Of a stretch of DNA of 64,000 bases, positions 9,532-20,544 are shown in pieces (the stretch's first letter is position 1; each line of letters begins with the position of its first letter). The notes beneath the pieces were generated by a model that saw only the letters and a program-made list of their open reading frames with translations, did no database searches and was not told where the DNA came from. Source of the stretch: Dendrophyllia cribrosa (Eukaryota; Cnidaria; Anthozoa; Scleractinia; Dendrophylliidae); assembly GCA_024195265.1 (NCBI GenBank), contig JAJLRJ010000001.1, forward strand, positions 56,764,202 through 56,828,201, in the 5' to 3' direction. The position numbers and the translations under genes are program-made.

Positions 9532-9828
9532 GTGGGTGATCGGGTGGTCAGCGCGTCGGACTTTCAACCTGAAGGTCGGTGGTCGAGCCTGGTCGTTGTT
9601 GCGTGTTGTTTCCGCCTTAGACAAGAAACTTTACTCCACATTATCTCTCTCCACCCAGGTGTATAAATGGGCACCGGCGATATATAGCTAGGGGTAACCG
9701 TGCGATGGACTAGCATCCCATCCAGGGGAGAGTAGCAATATTCCTAGTTGCTTAATGCTACAAAAATCGGGTTAAGCACCAGCCGTGTGGATCTCCTGTG
9801 GCTCAGGCGCGACTTTACATACCTTTAA
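9532..9828 (+). repeat. tRNA-derived SINE
   Basis: The tRNA-like head has A box TGGTCAGCGCG (9545-9555) and B box GGTCGAGCC (one T short). A tail follows with CATCCCATCCAGGGG, AGTAGCAATATTCC, GGGTTAAGCACCAG and GGCTCAGGCGCGACTTTAC, a 3' body widely shared by marine invertebrate SINEs. No long A tail remains. Confidence 0.65.
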
Positions 9829-10363
9829 CTATTTCTTTACAGAAATTACAGCCGGTCTAAAATGAGTTTTTCCATTTGGACAATTATATATATATATATA
9901 TATATCTTTTTCTGTTTCTTATCGTTTTCTTCTTGCCGTTAGGATCAGTCTTGCCGTCTATATTTTGTCATTTGAAGTTTTTTACTGATCCAGGTCTACA
10001 ACAGATCCGGCCCCTATTAACGTTTTGTCGCTGTGGTCTTGCCGTATTTAAAGTCTTGAATTTTCCATTTTAGCCTACAAGACTAATTAACTACAATGCC
10101 CGCTGAAGTAATTATAAATACAATTATAGGCCCGTTTATTACTTGACCCCGAGGCTGAGGCGACCAAAACAAAAAAATTCACATTGAGTTTCAGGGATAA
10201 ATAATTAATTTCTTTTGTTTTATTCCCCTAAGCCTCACAGTAAAGTTAGAATTTCAATATTCAAATTGGACTATTTTACCGCATACAGACAGGATACGAT
10301 TACTCACTGAGTTGTCCTTCAAACATAACGCCCACTTTTGCGTTTGTCATTGGGATCACTTTC

Positions 10364-10492
10364 TCCCGAGGAAGAAGTTAAATTTCCTGCAATGGAAGAA
10401 GATATTCGTATGGAAGTTCGTATGGATACATCTAGTGCTCGGCCTATCGATGTAGAATCATCGAGCCACACAGGGATGCAGCAAAGCACAGG
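10364..10492 (+). other. Possible exon remnant, unrecognised
   Basis: An acidic open frame (SPEEEVKFPAMEEDIRMEV, then SSARPIDVESSS) ends at a GT donor, ACAG|GTGAAT, near 10492. The upstream acceptor is weak (CTCCCGAG). Weak evidence and no domain recognised. Confidence 0.2.
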
Positions 10493-11896
10493 TGAATACA
10501 ATTTCCTTCCCAGTTGAATTGTCATCGCAAAGAGTAATTGTCAATGATTTATCAGTTAGATCTAGTATAGATAAAATTCAGTATTTTCTTATTTTGGACG
10601 AAGGGAACAGTTGCATTTCTTGCGTGGTAAGTTTACGAGTGAGTATATTAACGCGGCCAGCTGATTACTTATTGTCTGAATCTTGTGCCATAGTCACAAA
10701 AGATTTTGTTTTTAAAACAAATTTCCTGTCTGTGTTAAAAAAATGTTTATATTGCAAAGTTTCCTCGTTCAATTTAAGATTTCCTCCTATATATATATAT
10801 ACATATAGCTGAATTTTTGAAAACGTGATCAACGAAAATTTACGCAATTTCACTACAACTAGCCCAAACACGGGTTTTTATGACCTCGATCAGCCCGAAA
10901 ATCACAAAGAAGAGAAAGAGAAGAGGGAAAGGGAGCGAGAGCGAAAGAAAAAAAGACTAGCAACAGTATTTAGTTTTTATATTTCAAACTGTTTTTAAAA
11001 AACGCAGGGGAATACTCATACATGAAAATTAGTCTTTAAGTAATACAAATTGGACCTTCTAGATTATTGCGATTTTACAAAGTCTTATTGTACAAAATGT
11101 CAGAATATGTCAATTTAAGACGATATATTTGTTATTACAAATTGCGATGGGCGTAACACTCTTCTTTTTATAAGAACCGCGTCGAGGCTACGATTGGCCA
11201 AAATTTTAAGAAGAACATACCCAGGGTGATATTTTGTTAAGATCCTTCTATTTTTATAATTAGGCCAAAGAAAATGTTCAGTCCAACTCAAAATGCTTAA
11301 ATTGTTTTCGACGTTGCAGGTCCTTTCCATTTTAAAATAGCAAACATGTTTAACAATTAGGAAATTAGTAGAACTCGGCCTAATTTTTTTTCTTTTGATT
11401 CAGGACTCAGATAATTTACTGAAATACTATATAATTTATCTTAAGCACGTTTTCAGGCTCAAAGTGCAAACGAAGCGGAAATAATTACTGAGTTATAGCT
11501 ATTACGAAACGGACCAACTGTAATTACAATATGCGACAGTCATTGCAAAACACGCAGTTATCGATACAATTGATTTACCACAGTTCAAAGAATAATGCAG
11601 TCCACACAGTTACTGGGTCATAGAATACTTATTTGTCAGAGGACTATTTGTTAGACGTATTTGTAAAACGGGACCACTAACAGATCCTAAGTGTAGTTGC
11701 TTTTCCTACAACATGACTGAAGGGCGAACGGATACGAAAATAATGGCAAACTATATGATACACTCAGCAGATATGGTATATAAAGTTTGCATACATGCGC
11801 AATTTGCCTTACATACTAAGATGAAAAACACTTAGTCTGTTGTTTTGGCCATTAAGAGCCATTATGGTATCGTGTTATTAAAGTTGGTTTATGTAT

Positions 11897-12115
11897 TACC
11901 GTATGGCAGGTAAATCAACTTTCTTTAACCTGTAACATTAAGTGCAATTATCGCATGACAGGTAAATCGACTTTACTTAGCTTGAAATATAAAGTGCAAT
12001 AAGCGGTAGGTATTACCGTATGACCAGCATATTGGCTTTCTGACTTAACCGGTGCATATTACGGTTACGGATATGGCAAGGAACTGTAATATAGCTTGTA
12101 ATATGAAGTGCATTA
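11897..12115. repeat. Degenerate tandem repeat, ~60 bp x 4
   Basis: Four diverged units share TTACCGTATG(A/G)C, AGGTAAATC(A/G)ACTTT, TAAC/TAGC and TAAAGTGCAAT. Period is about 55-65 bp. Confidence 0.5.
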
Positions 12116-13510
12116 GTTGAACAAGAAACAGCTGACTTTTTCATATATTTTATTTGCCGTTTTTTTTTCATTTTTGTTTTCGTTGTTGGCCTTTCACTAG
12201 ACTTCATTATTCTTGGAAAAGTTTTCACACTTAAGATTGCTGAAAAAGTGAAATAGTTAATAAGAAGTAACAATCAGTAGGAATTCTACATTTTCCTTCC
12301 ATTTTGTGAGTCGAATTTCCTGGTAGATTTCTAGTGTGTAATTCGATTCCCCTCGCGACTTCGCCCCATTTGACCGCTCGCATTCGACACTCGCGCGAAA
12401 CCTAGCATACGTGAAATTTCTTAAAAGTGAACTCGATATAGAAAAGCACAAATCAAAAACGCAAATAAATCTGTAAAATAGGATAGTCAAAATATCAACT
12501 CCTTTATATGTATATGTATATGTGTATATATATTTCCTTTTGCTTGTTGTCACCTTTCTCACCTTTTCTTTTATGTATTTTTACACCATATTTATTTACC
12601 TATCATTTATGTAATATTAATAACACGTTCAGTATCATTAAATAAAAAAAAAAATACGTGAAATTCAAATAAATGGGCCTGCTTGCAGGCTAACTGTAGT
12701 ACAACAGAAAGCTTTAGAGTCGTGTTACAATTCTGATTCTGATTCTATATATTCACCTATATCAAATGTGGGCTTGTTTGACCGGTTTGAAAAAACGTGT
12801 CCTTAATTGTTATAGTTTATAAAAGGAAAATAATCGATTCGACGGCTGCACGTCGTCTTTTCAAACTCAATTTTGCAGTTTGAAAGTTATAGGGAACAAA
12901 CTGTGAAAATCTAAATAATACATGTACATTAAGTGAGAAAAGATCAATTTGAATTAAAAGCAAAACGTGGCAAAACTGAGTACTGCGCAACTTATTTGCA
13001 TCTCGTTGAAATGACAAAAGTGCCTATTGTGTTATGCCTCGTTCTGACAAAGCATTTCGACACAAATGGAGTCCGATTGAGTGTTTAATTTCGGTCTCTT
13101 TTTTCTAATGCAGAGCATTTCATAGATGAGACATAAGAGTTTCCCGCGGCATTTCTTTAGTATCCTGAATTTTTGTTGTAGATTCACGTTGTGCTCCTCG
13201 CGGAGGTGTTTTCCGATGGCAGTATATTTATGTTCATCAATGCGTTTGTTTAATGCGTTTGTTCTTATATATACCAGCTGTAAAACTGCAAAATTTACAT
13301 TTTTTACGTCGTGTTATTATCGCATATATTCCTTTAAAAATTTTTTTTTTTTCCAATTCCTTTTTCTTTCAGTATAGTTTACGGCTAAAAGCACTGGACT
13401 TGTCCGCAAGTCGACTTATGAGAGCGAAGTAGTCGTGAATGCGAGCGACGTTGTCGCGAGTCGACTTTAATTTGCATGTTGTTGGCGCGAAAATATGGTG
13501 TAATTTCATG

Positions 13511-14060
13511 GGGGCGATCCAATCGACCAAAAACTCAGATTTTCAGATTTTCATATGTCGAATGGAACGGTATTTTCCTCTTGAATGAACCGGTCTCGTT
13601 TGTTTAACAGGTCATAGAAAAAGTAAGAACACGAACTCAGTTCCACAAACACGGGATATTGATTTCACAACTGGCGGGAATTCATATGCAAAGTAGTTCG
13701 TACATTTTATAAGTGTATTACTCAAGTCATTCAGCTTTGTTTTCAACTTACCAACGGCAGTAGCGAATTATCGACATACATGTCGAAGAAAGAATTCTAA
13801 ACCGTCAAACGTGAAGAAACAGACGGAAAAATAAAATAATCTCCTTGCGTCACCATCTTGTAGCTTTTCACGAGGCAACAACCACAGCTGAAAAAACCAG
13901 GCTCGAGTGTCACACCGAGTAAAAATGACAAATGGAACAGAAAATTTTCGGAAAACGGGACAGCCTCGAGAGGTTGAGCAAAAGTTCGAAACGAAATTTC
14001 CGTTCCATTCTATATTGTACCGGAATTTCCGGAAACTGATTTTGGTCGAATGGATCAGAT
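13511..14060. repeat. Possible MITE with GATCCA-TCGACCAAAA ends
   Basis: Left GATCCAATCGACCAAAAACT and right end, inverted, GATCCATTCGACCAAAATCA share about 20 bp. GGAATTTCCGG-type strings near the right end recur inverted inside. No target duplication was identified. Confidence 0.35.
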
Positions 14061-14164
14061 CGATTTTAATGTTGCATTAAAAACTCCAAATGCGAAACAT
14101 CTTTAAGCTTATTGTTGTTGATATTCGTTTACAACAATTTGTTATTGTTATCGCTGGATTCACG

Positions 14165-14446
14165 TTTTCTTGTTACGAAACGCATTCGTAACAAAGCATT
14201 ACGTCACTAAGTTTATCTCTCACCATGAGCGTGAGTATTATACATGAAATTTGAGACAATGTTGTGTTGATATAATTTATATACCGGTATATTAGAAAAA
14301 GTGTGTTTTCTTGTTACGAAACGCATTCGTAACAAAGCATTACGTCACTAAGTTTATCTCTCACCATGAGCGTGAGTATTATACATGAAATTTGAGACAA
14401 TGTTGTGTTGATATAATTTATATACCGGTATATTAGAAAAAGTGTG
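14165..14446. repeat. Perfect tandem duplication, 141 bp x 2
   Basis: The unit starting TTTTCTTGTTACGAAACGCA is repeated immediately (14165 and 14306) with no difference that I can see. Each unit contains the perfect hairpin TTGTTACGAA-ACGCA-TTCGTAACAA. It directly abuts the outer MITE of the island. Confidence 0.9.
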
Positions 14447-14553
14447 TTTTCTAAAGGCCCGTTTACACATGTGATTTTTGATGCGATTTTTGTCGCGCTC
14501 TCCAATGCAATTTTTGTCGCAAGTGTAAACTAGCGGCGATTTCCTGTGCAATT

Positions 14554-14976
14554 TGTTATCAAGTGTTAATTACTCCCAAAGGTGTTATGCAATAGACATT
14601 TCATATGAAACTATTAAATTAATATGCATCACTATATATAGAGAAGGTGTTTGAGTTTATTCTGTTCTTCAGTTCTTCTTGATGTGTGTAATAAAGTTAA
14701 GGCCCCGTTTACACGGGTCCGGACAAATTTTTGTACGGACGAATTTTGTTCCTAGACCACGTGTTTACATGGATCCGTGCAAATTCTGTTACAGATTGCA
14801 GTGGTGTTTACACGGAAACTTGCACACTTAGCCGTTCAAAAATTCGTCTAGTTCCGCCGGTCCCGTGTAAACGCAAGGTGGAACCGTGCAAGTTTTTGTC
14901 CGTGCAAAATTTGTCCGGACCCGTGTAAACGGGGCCTAAGAAGTTGACAGACTGCGTTTGACTGAAGTACACAACA
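14554..14976 (+). repeat. 5' LTR of the Gypsy element (interrupted)
   Basis: Matches the 3' LTR (23630-23798) from TGTTAT(C/G)AAGTGTTAATTA to AAGTACACAACA once the 236-bp MITE at 14701-14936 is removed. It is about 185 bp without the MITE. The two LTRs have visible substitutions and small indels, so the insertion is not recent. Confidence 0.85.
14701..14936. mobile_element. MITE with GGCCCCGTTTACACGGGTCC ends, TAA duplication
   Basis: Terminal inverted repeats of about 30 bp start GGCCCCGTTTACACG at both ends and are flanked by TAA on each side, as for PIF/Harbinger-type elements. It sits inside the 5' LTR and is absent from the 3' LTR, so it inserted after the retrotransposon. Confidence 0.8.
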
Positions 14977-14978
14977 AC

Positions 14979-14990
14979 TGGCGACGAGGA
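14979..14990 (+). promoter_or_regulatory. Primer binding site candidate
   Basis: TGGCGACGAGGA begins two bases after the LTR, with TGG complementary to a tRNA CCA end. The matching tRNA was not determined. Confidence 0.5.
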
Positions 14991-15822
14991 TGACTCAAAC
15001 CGAGAGAAATGCAGCTCCTTTAACTGCAGGGCAGAACGTCGTGGAAAATACTTCGTTCCTTGGGCGAATTGAGGAATTCACGCCGGGCAGCGACTGGAAA
15101 CATTATGTGGTGAGGAACGACTCGAGATGTTTTTCGGACTAAATGGTGTTCCGACGGAAAAGCGTGTTCCGAGTATACTTACTTTGATGGGTAGCAAGAT
15201 GTATGCTCTACTTAGGTCCATTTTAGCGCCTAGAAAGCCGAAGGAATTAACCTTTACCCAAATCGTGGAGTCGCTGACGCAACACCTGGATCCAAAGCCG
15301 ATAATAATTGCGGAGCGCTTCAAGTTCCATAAAGCCGAACAAGATGAGTTGGAATCCGTACGACAGTTTATTGCATGTGCTAGACTTTAAAAGTTAGCTG
15401 AGACTTGTGAGTTCGGAGTTTATCGCGAGGAAGCCATTCGTGACCGGTTTGTATGTGGTTTGAGGGATCGCCCAATTCAACGCAAGGTGTTGGCTGAAAG
15501 CGACGCTGACTTTGCAGACTGCAGTCGAGAAAGCTTGTGCAGCCGAATTAACGGAGATGGAAACCTCAGTTGTCCATGGTGATTCTTGCGTTAACAAAGT
15601 GGAAGGAACGTTCCAGAATGTTTCAGATGTGGTAAAACGAACCACTCGCCGGCTAGCTGTTTTCATCGGAAATCACGATGTCACCGATGCCAGAAGATTG
15701 GACACATTGTTACGAAGTGCTCGGAGAAACGGTCACCACGGAAACCGCCAGCCAAGAGGGGAGGAAATAAAACAAGACGAAGAAACCAAGTGGAATCCAT
15801 AACGTGGATGAAACGGTCGGAG
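14990..15822 (+). pseudogene. Gypsy gag remnant with two zinc knuckles
   Basis: Starts at ATG 14990 (MTQTERN). After a frameshift near 15120 it continues as LNGVPTEKRVPSILTLMGSK and ILAPRKPKELTF, a capsid-like region, with a stop at 15390 and a further shift near 15520. Two perfect CX2CX4HX4C knuckles lie at 15619-15660 (CFRCGKTNHSPASC) and 15679-15720 (CHRCQKIGHIVTKC). A basic stretch rich in Arg and Lys follows. Gag would bind element RNA and form particles; this copy cannot. Confidence 0.7.
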
Positions 15823-15836
15823 AACCTGTGGATAAG

Positions 15837-16185
15837 TCCGCGTGGCCAATGTTTACTATCGTCGACTCCCGCAGGAGGTGCAAGGAGCCGATCGTTGATG
15901 GAAAGCAAGTAGACATGGAGTTGAATACTGGTGCCTCAGTGACGATCATACCGAAGAATGTATAGTACGACGTACTGGCAAAGAAACCTGTGCAGAAAAC
16001 TGACGTGAAATTGCGAAGTTATTCCGGTCACGAAATTCCGGTTGTCGGGGAAGCTAAAGTTCAAGTTTGGCATCGTAACCAGGAAGCTTCATTGCCAGTG
16101 ATTATCACTGAAAATGATGGTCCAGTGTTAATAGGACGCGATTGGTTGTCTGTATTGAAATTGGACTGGGGTGTATAATTAAGTA
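15837..16185 (+). pseudogene. Gypsy protease-like region with the catalytic Asp replaced
   Basis: The motif reads VDMELNTGASVTIIPK, where active retropepsins have DTGA or DSGA; codon AAT at 15924-15926 gives Asn. A stop (TAG) follows at about 15963. The downstream flap and C-terminal motif are recognisable (PVLIGRDWLSVL), corresponding to the usual ILGRDWL-type strand. The frame then runs toward reverse transcriptase but is interrupted by the TTAA-flanked insertion at 16290. Confidence 0.65.
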
Positions 16186-17514
16186 CGTCTCAACCGAACC
16201 AATCGACCGATTGGAGGCTCCACAGAAGAAGTGTTCTTCCTTACTAGATGGAGAGTTAAGAACAATCAGAGGTGTGATGGAGCATTTAAAGTGCCTATGA
16301 AATGAATTTTTTTTCTTCGTTTTTCATTAGTTTATTATATCCAAAGAACGAAAACAATAATCATTTCCCGAGGAAAAGAAAGAAAATCGGTTTTTTAGCC
16401 CCTCGAAGATGCGTCACTTCGGTTGAAAAGTGGCTCCAATTTTTGGAGAGCCTGGGGGCGAGTGAGCGTGCGTGATGACGTAAATTACGTAAATAGTATG
16501 ACACATTGGTTTGTTTACGCTATAATTCCCTTGGAATCCTTTAGCGTGATGGTCATTTTGCCAACGTTTTTGGCTGTACAAATGTCAGACAGCGCCTAAT
16601 TTGTTTCTTTACAGTCCTCTGAAGGTGAAGAGGATCAGTTTCGGATCACTCCTGATCAACTGAAATGATCGTGTCCACTATAGTTTTGCCGTAGCGAGAC
16701 GAACCGACTGTGCCGCTTGAGCGAAGGAAGTGAACATGAAGAAGACGGACTTTGATCATTTAGATTATTGAACGTGAAAGGTATACATTTCAGTAGCACA
16801 GCGTCTCAGTGGTTCGCCAGTTGAGTTGTAAGCTTATTGAACGCAGAGGCGTTTTTGTTATTTCTTTTTAGTGGCTCGTTGACTAGCGTTTATCGAACGC
16901 GAACGATATATTTGTAGTACAAACAATCATGATATTAGCGCATTAGCGACTCGGCCGGTCTTCTCTGAAGTTCATTGATCGCGCGTGGAGGTTATGAACT
17001 TATTTTATCGGCTTGGCAATTCGCTCGTCTACTTAAAGTTCTTTTTTCAATGCGAAGGATATGTCTTGGCGGCTTGCTAGTTGAAAGTTTCTAAATTATA
17101 CTGATATGTTATGCATATCCGAGGTGGTGTTTTTCAGGCGGCTTGCTGAATTGAATGTGCAAGGTGCCTTGATAGCGTATTTTTTTATTTATTTATTCAA
17201 AATGTTTGAACTCAAGTATATACGTAATAATTATGCTTCTTAGTTCAGTGTCTTGCCAGCGATTGATCGTTTCTGGAAATTTTAACCACCTGGCGGCTTG
17301 TAAGTGAGTTCAAAGTATCGTGTTTACATTTATGTCTGATTTATATTTCATTGTATAAAAATTGATCTGATCGAACACGCAATGATTCAGCGATGTATTT
17401 TGTTTCGAATAGTCTTACGCATTTGTACGTGTAGATTTTTGATAGATGTTTCGTAGAATACGAGAATTTAGTTTTATCGACTGAGTCGATAAGGTAAATT
17501 GACCACCGTAAAAA

Positions 17515-17563
17515 GATTCAAATAGCTGACGTTTCGAGCGCTAGCCCTTCGTCGGAGCGAATC
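17515..17563 (-). ncRNA. Hammerhead-like ribozyme motif (PLE family 1, copy A)
   Basis: Minus strand: GATTC-GCT stem I, core CCGACGA plus A, stem II GGGC-TAGC-GCTC, GAA, ACGT palindrome, C, then AGC-TATTT-GAATC closing stem I. The core departs from CTGANGA at one base (C for U4) and has one extra A. Confidence 0.55.
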
Positions 17564-17653
17564 AAGGAATTGTGGGTAGTGTGTGGTTTTATATAGTAAG
17601 CGGTGGAGCTACGCTATTGGTGGAAATTTGGTGACGTGAAAAACAAATGTAGA

Positions 17654-18628
17654 TTAGTTGAATGAAAAGCGTTCGTTGATTCCGTGGGGTTTGAGAGTGC
17701 CGATTTGAAAGATGATTTTTTGTTCTAGGTTTTTACGGCTTTCTGTGTTACCCTGGTGTAGGGAAAGGCCGCAGATTGTCATGTGTTGTTTAGAATGGTT
17801 AGTAAGATTAAAATGGCGCGCGACTGGTTTGGATGCGTCTTTGTCATTTTTTTCAACGTCTCGGAGATGTTCACGAAAACGGTCGCCCAGTCTCCTCCCT
17901 GTTTCGCCAATGTATATCTTTTTGCAAAAAGTACATGTAATGCAGTAGATAACATTTACGGAGGTGCATGTAAAACGATCAGTGATTTTAATAGATCGTT
18001 TGGGTCCTGTTATTTTGTCCGCGTTGTGAATGAAAGGACAAGTGTTACATCGTGTGCGTGTGCATTTGAAAGTTCCCGGTACATCGTCAGATTTCAGTGC
18101 GCTCGTAACTAGAAAGTTGCCTATGTTTTTGTCACGTTTGAATGAAATTAGTGGGGGTTGTGAAAAAATTCTGCCAGTTTCGGGGTCGTTTTGGAGTAAT
18201 TTGAAATTTTTTAAAATGATGCTTTTGACTGTGTTGTTGTGTGGGTGGAAAGTGAGGGTGAATGGAATTCTCTCGTTCTCTTCCTTCTGTGGCGTTTGTA
18301 GTGCTGACTGTCTGTCGATCTGTTGTGCACGTTGTTGGCCCGTATTAACAACAGAGTCAGGGTACCCACGTTTCTTGAAAAACTGGCACATTTCTTCTGA
18401 TTTGTTGGAAAAATCAGAGTCATCACTACATAGACGTCGAAGTCTGAGAAATTGAGAATACGGAATGGCGTTTTTAACGTGCGATGGATGTGAGGATGAA
18501 TGTAACAGATAACTGTGGGAATCTGTAGGTTTGTAGTGCACACTTGTGGATAAACTGTTACCGTTGATTGAAATATTAATGTCAAGAAAAGCGACTGAGG
18601 TTTCGGAAATTTCCCAGGTATATTTTAG
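17654..18628 (-). pseudogene. Penelope-like protein, C-terminal part (copy A)
   Basis: A 295-codon frame (18541-17654) identical in protein to copy B, covering the region after the reverse transcriptase palm and the GIY-YIG endonuclease. It has CNTCPF zinc-type cysteines, VIYCITCTFCKKIYIGETGR (the GIY-YIG core as IYC/IYIGETGR), RLGDRFREHL and HFNLTNHS. The reverse transcriptase core is absent because the copy is 5'-truncated. The upstream 87 bases remain open. Confidence 0.8.
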
Positions 18629-18678
18629 CTTTTCTTGACATTAATATTTCAATCAACGGTAACAGTTTATCCACAAGT

Positions 18679-19566
18679 GTGCACTACAAACCTACAGATT
18701 CCCACAGTTATCTGTTACATTCATCCTCACATCCATCGCACGTTAAAAACGCCATTCCGTATTCTCAATTTCTCAGACTTCGACGTCTATGTAGTGATGA
18801 CTCTGATTTTTCCAACAAATCAGAAGAAATGTGCCAGTTTTTCAAGAAACGTGGGTACCCTGACTCTGTTGTTAATACGGGCCAACAACGTGCACAACAG
18901 ATCGACAGACAGTCAGCACTACAAACGCCACAGAAGGAAGAGAACGAGAGAATTCCATTCACCCTCACTTTCCACCCACACAACAACACAGTCAAAAGCA
19001 TCATTTTAAAAAATTTCAAATTACTCCAAAACGACCCCGAAACTGGCAGAATTTTTTCACAACCCCCACTAATTTCATTCAAACGTGACAAAAACATAGG
19101 CAACTTTCTAGTTACGAGCGCACTGAAATCTGACGATGTACCGGGAACTTTCAAATGCACACGCACACGATGTAACACTTGTCCTTTCATTCACAACGCG
19201 GACAAAATAACAGGACCCAAACGATCTATTAAAATCACTGATCGTTTTACATGCACCTCCGTAAATGTTATCTACTGCATTACATGTACTTTTTGCAAAA
19301 AGATATACATTGGCGAAACAGGGAGGAGACTGGGCGACCGTTTTCGTGAACATCTCCGAGACGTTGAAAAAAATGACAAAGACGCATCCAAACCAGTCGC
19401 GCGCCATTTTAATCTTACTAACCATTCTAAACAACACATGACAATCTGCGGCCTTTCCCTACACCAGGGTAACACAGAAAGCCGTAAAAACCTAGAACAA
19501 AAAATCATCTTTCAAATCGGCACTCTCAAACCCCACGGAATCAACGAACGCTTTTCATTCAACTAA
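18679..19566 (+). pseudogene. Penelope-like protein, C-terminal part (copy B)
   Basis: Same 295-residue protein as copy A on the plus strand, ending in a TAA at 19564-19566. All the GIY-YIG landmarks are intact (IYIGETGRRLGDRF, HFNLTNHSKQH). No independent promoter is visible, and the truncation removes the reverse transcriptase. In RNA, A and B would pair over about 1.1 kb. Confidence 0.8.
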
Positions 19567-19656
19567 TCTACATTTGTTTTTCACGTCACCAAATTTCCAC
19601 CAATAGCGTAGCTCCACCGCTTACTATATAAAACCACACACTACCCACAATTCCTT

Positions 19657-19705
19657 GATTCGCTCCGACGAAGGGCTAGCGCTCGAAACGTCAGCTATTT
19701 GAATC
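19657..19705 (+). ncRNA. Hammerhead-like ribozyme motif (PLE family 1, copy B)
   Basis: Identical to copy A on the opposite strand: GATTCGCT, CCGACGAA, stem II, GAAACGTC, AGCTATTTGAATC. Cleavage would follow the C of GTC. Confidence 0.55.
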
Positions 19706-20544
19706 TTTTTACGGTGGTCAATTTACCTTATCGACTCAGTCGATAAAACTAAATTCTCGTGTTTCATCCCCCCACCGACGCAGCACCACAGTTTCTCTAG
19801 AAACTAACCCCATTCGTTTCGTAGAATAGACGCCTTCCAGTGAACACTTGCGTCGCTGCACTTTGAATTTTATAATTCGGAATACCGTATAAACATTTAT
19901 ATTACTCGCCAGTCAGTGCCGATCGAGTCAGTATATTTTTGTAGGCCTCACTGACTTCGACGGCTCTCCAGTCGAGCCGAGGCTTGAAGGAACTTCCAAA
20001 CAGGATATGGATTGGAAAAATTATGCTTGATTAAACGGCCTCACCGGCCGGAATGTTATTTTCTTTTGCAAAATAATATTAATCTTAACAATAAGCGCTT
20101 TCATTGAAAACAACATCGCTTGACGTACCCTTTCCGATGTCGACGAACAAATTTCGTGTATTTCGCCGGCCTATTTTCCTCTGGAGCAAAATAAAGCTTT
20201 GTTACACCCTCTGTTATCGAAGAATTCTAATATCTCGTATGTTTGAGGCCGCTCGCCACATAATATTGGTCCACCTCTAGCGACGTCTCTTGTCAGCTCT
20301 CTTGTTCTCTATATTCCCGCAGCAGTTTGTACAACTATTTACGTCACAGTGTAACATGACACTGGTTTTGGCCGCGCACAAATTGGAGCCACTTTTTAGC
20401 GCCAACAACCTAACTTTGAGACCATAAAAAAAGCATTTCGCATCGTCCCTAACACTTTAAACCTTTTATTCCAAGGTCTAAAAAGGTGAAACTTTCGATA
20501 CATCAAAAAATAAATTTCATTTCATAGGCACTTTAAAGCTTAAA

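Larger units (their letters stand above)
9829..13500. other. Non-coding stretch within the presumed first intron of gene A
   Basis: Contains short TA repeats (9882-9905, 10786-10806, 12509-12532), a purine-rich patch (10907-10960), a simple (GATTCT) retroposon-like tail near 12735 and a homopolymer A run near 12640. The minus-strand frame 11115-11330 has no recognised domain. Confidence 0.4.
17461..19815. mobile_element. Head-to-head pair of 5'-truncated Penelope-like elements, family 1
   Basis: Copy A (17461-18628, minus) and copy B (18629-19759, plus) are inverted and meet at TTTTAG|CTTTTC. The pair is flanked by a 13-bp direct repeat, GTTTCGTAGAATA (17448-17460 and 19816-19828). Copy B is followed by 56 extra bases before the repeat, perhaps the start of a further tandem unit. 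A and B share three base differences from the third copy at 33.8-35.8 kb, so they come from one parent. The inverted arms are about 1.13 kb. Confidence 0.85.
16290..20532. mobile_element. TTAA-flanked TIR element (piggyBac-type, non-autonomous), holding a Penelope pair
   Basis: Ends AGTGCCTATGAAATGAA are perfect inverted copies of 17 bp. Each is flanked by TTAA (16286-16289 and 20533-20536), and a single TTAA remains when the element is removed and the Gypsy frame is read across (EHLKLKEN). A subterminal segment AAAAGTGGCTCCAATTT is also inverted between the two halves. TTAA duplication is the signature of piggyBac-type transposition. No transposase was found in the roughly 1.9 kb that remain without the Penelope insertion. 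Confidence 0.75.

Noticed and set aside
11870..12115. CRISPR-like repeat-spacer array
   Set aside because: Units are diverged tandem copies without constant repeats or unique spacers, and the genome is eukaryotic.
17712..18455. Plus-strand open frames over Penelope copy A (and the matching frames at 18765-19508 and 34052-34795)
   Set aside because: They are antisense shadows of the GIY-YIG/reverse-transcriptase frame and recur identically in all three copies.
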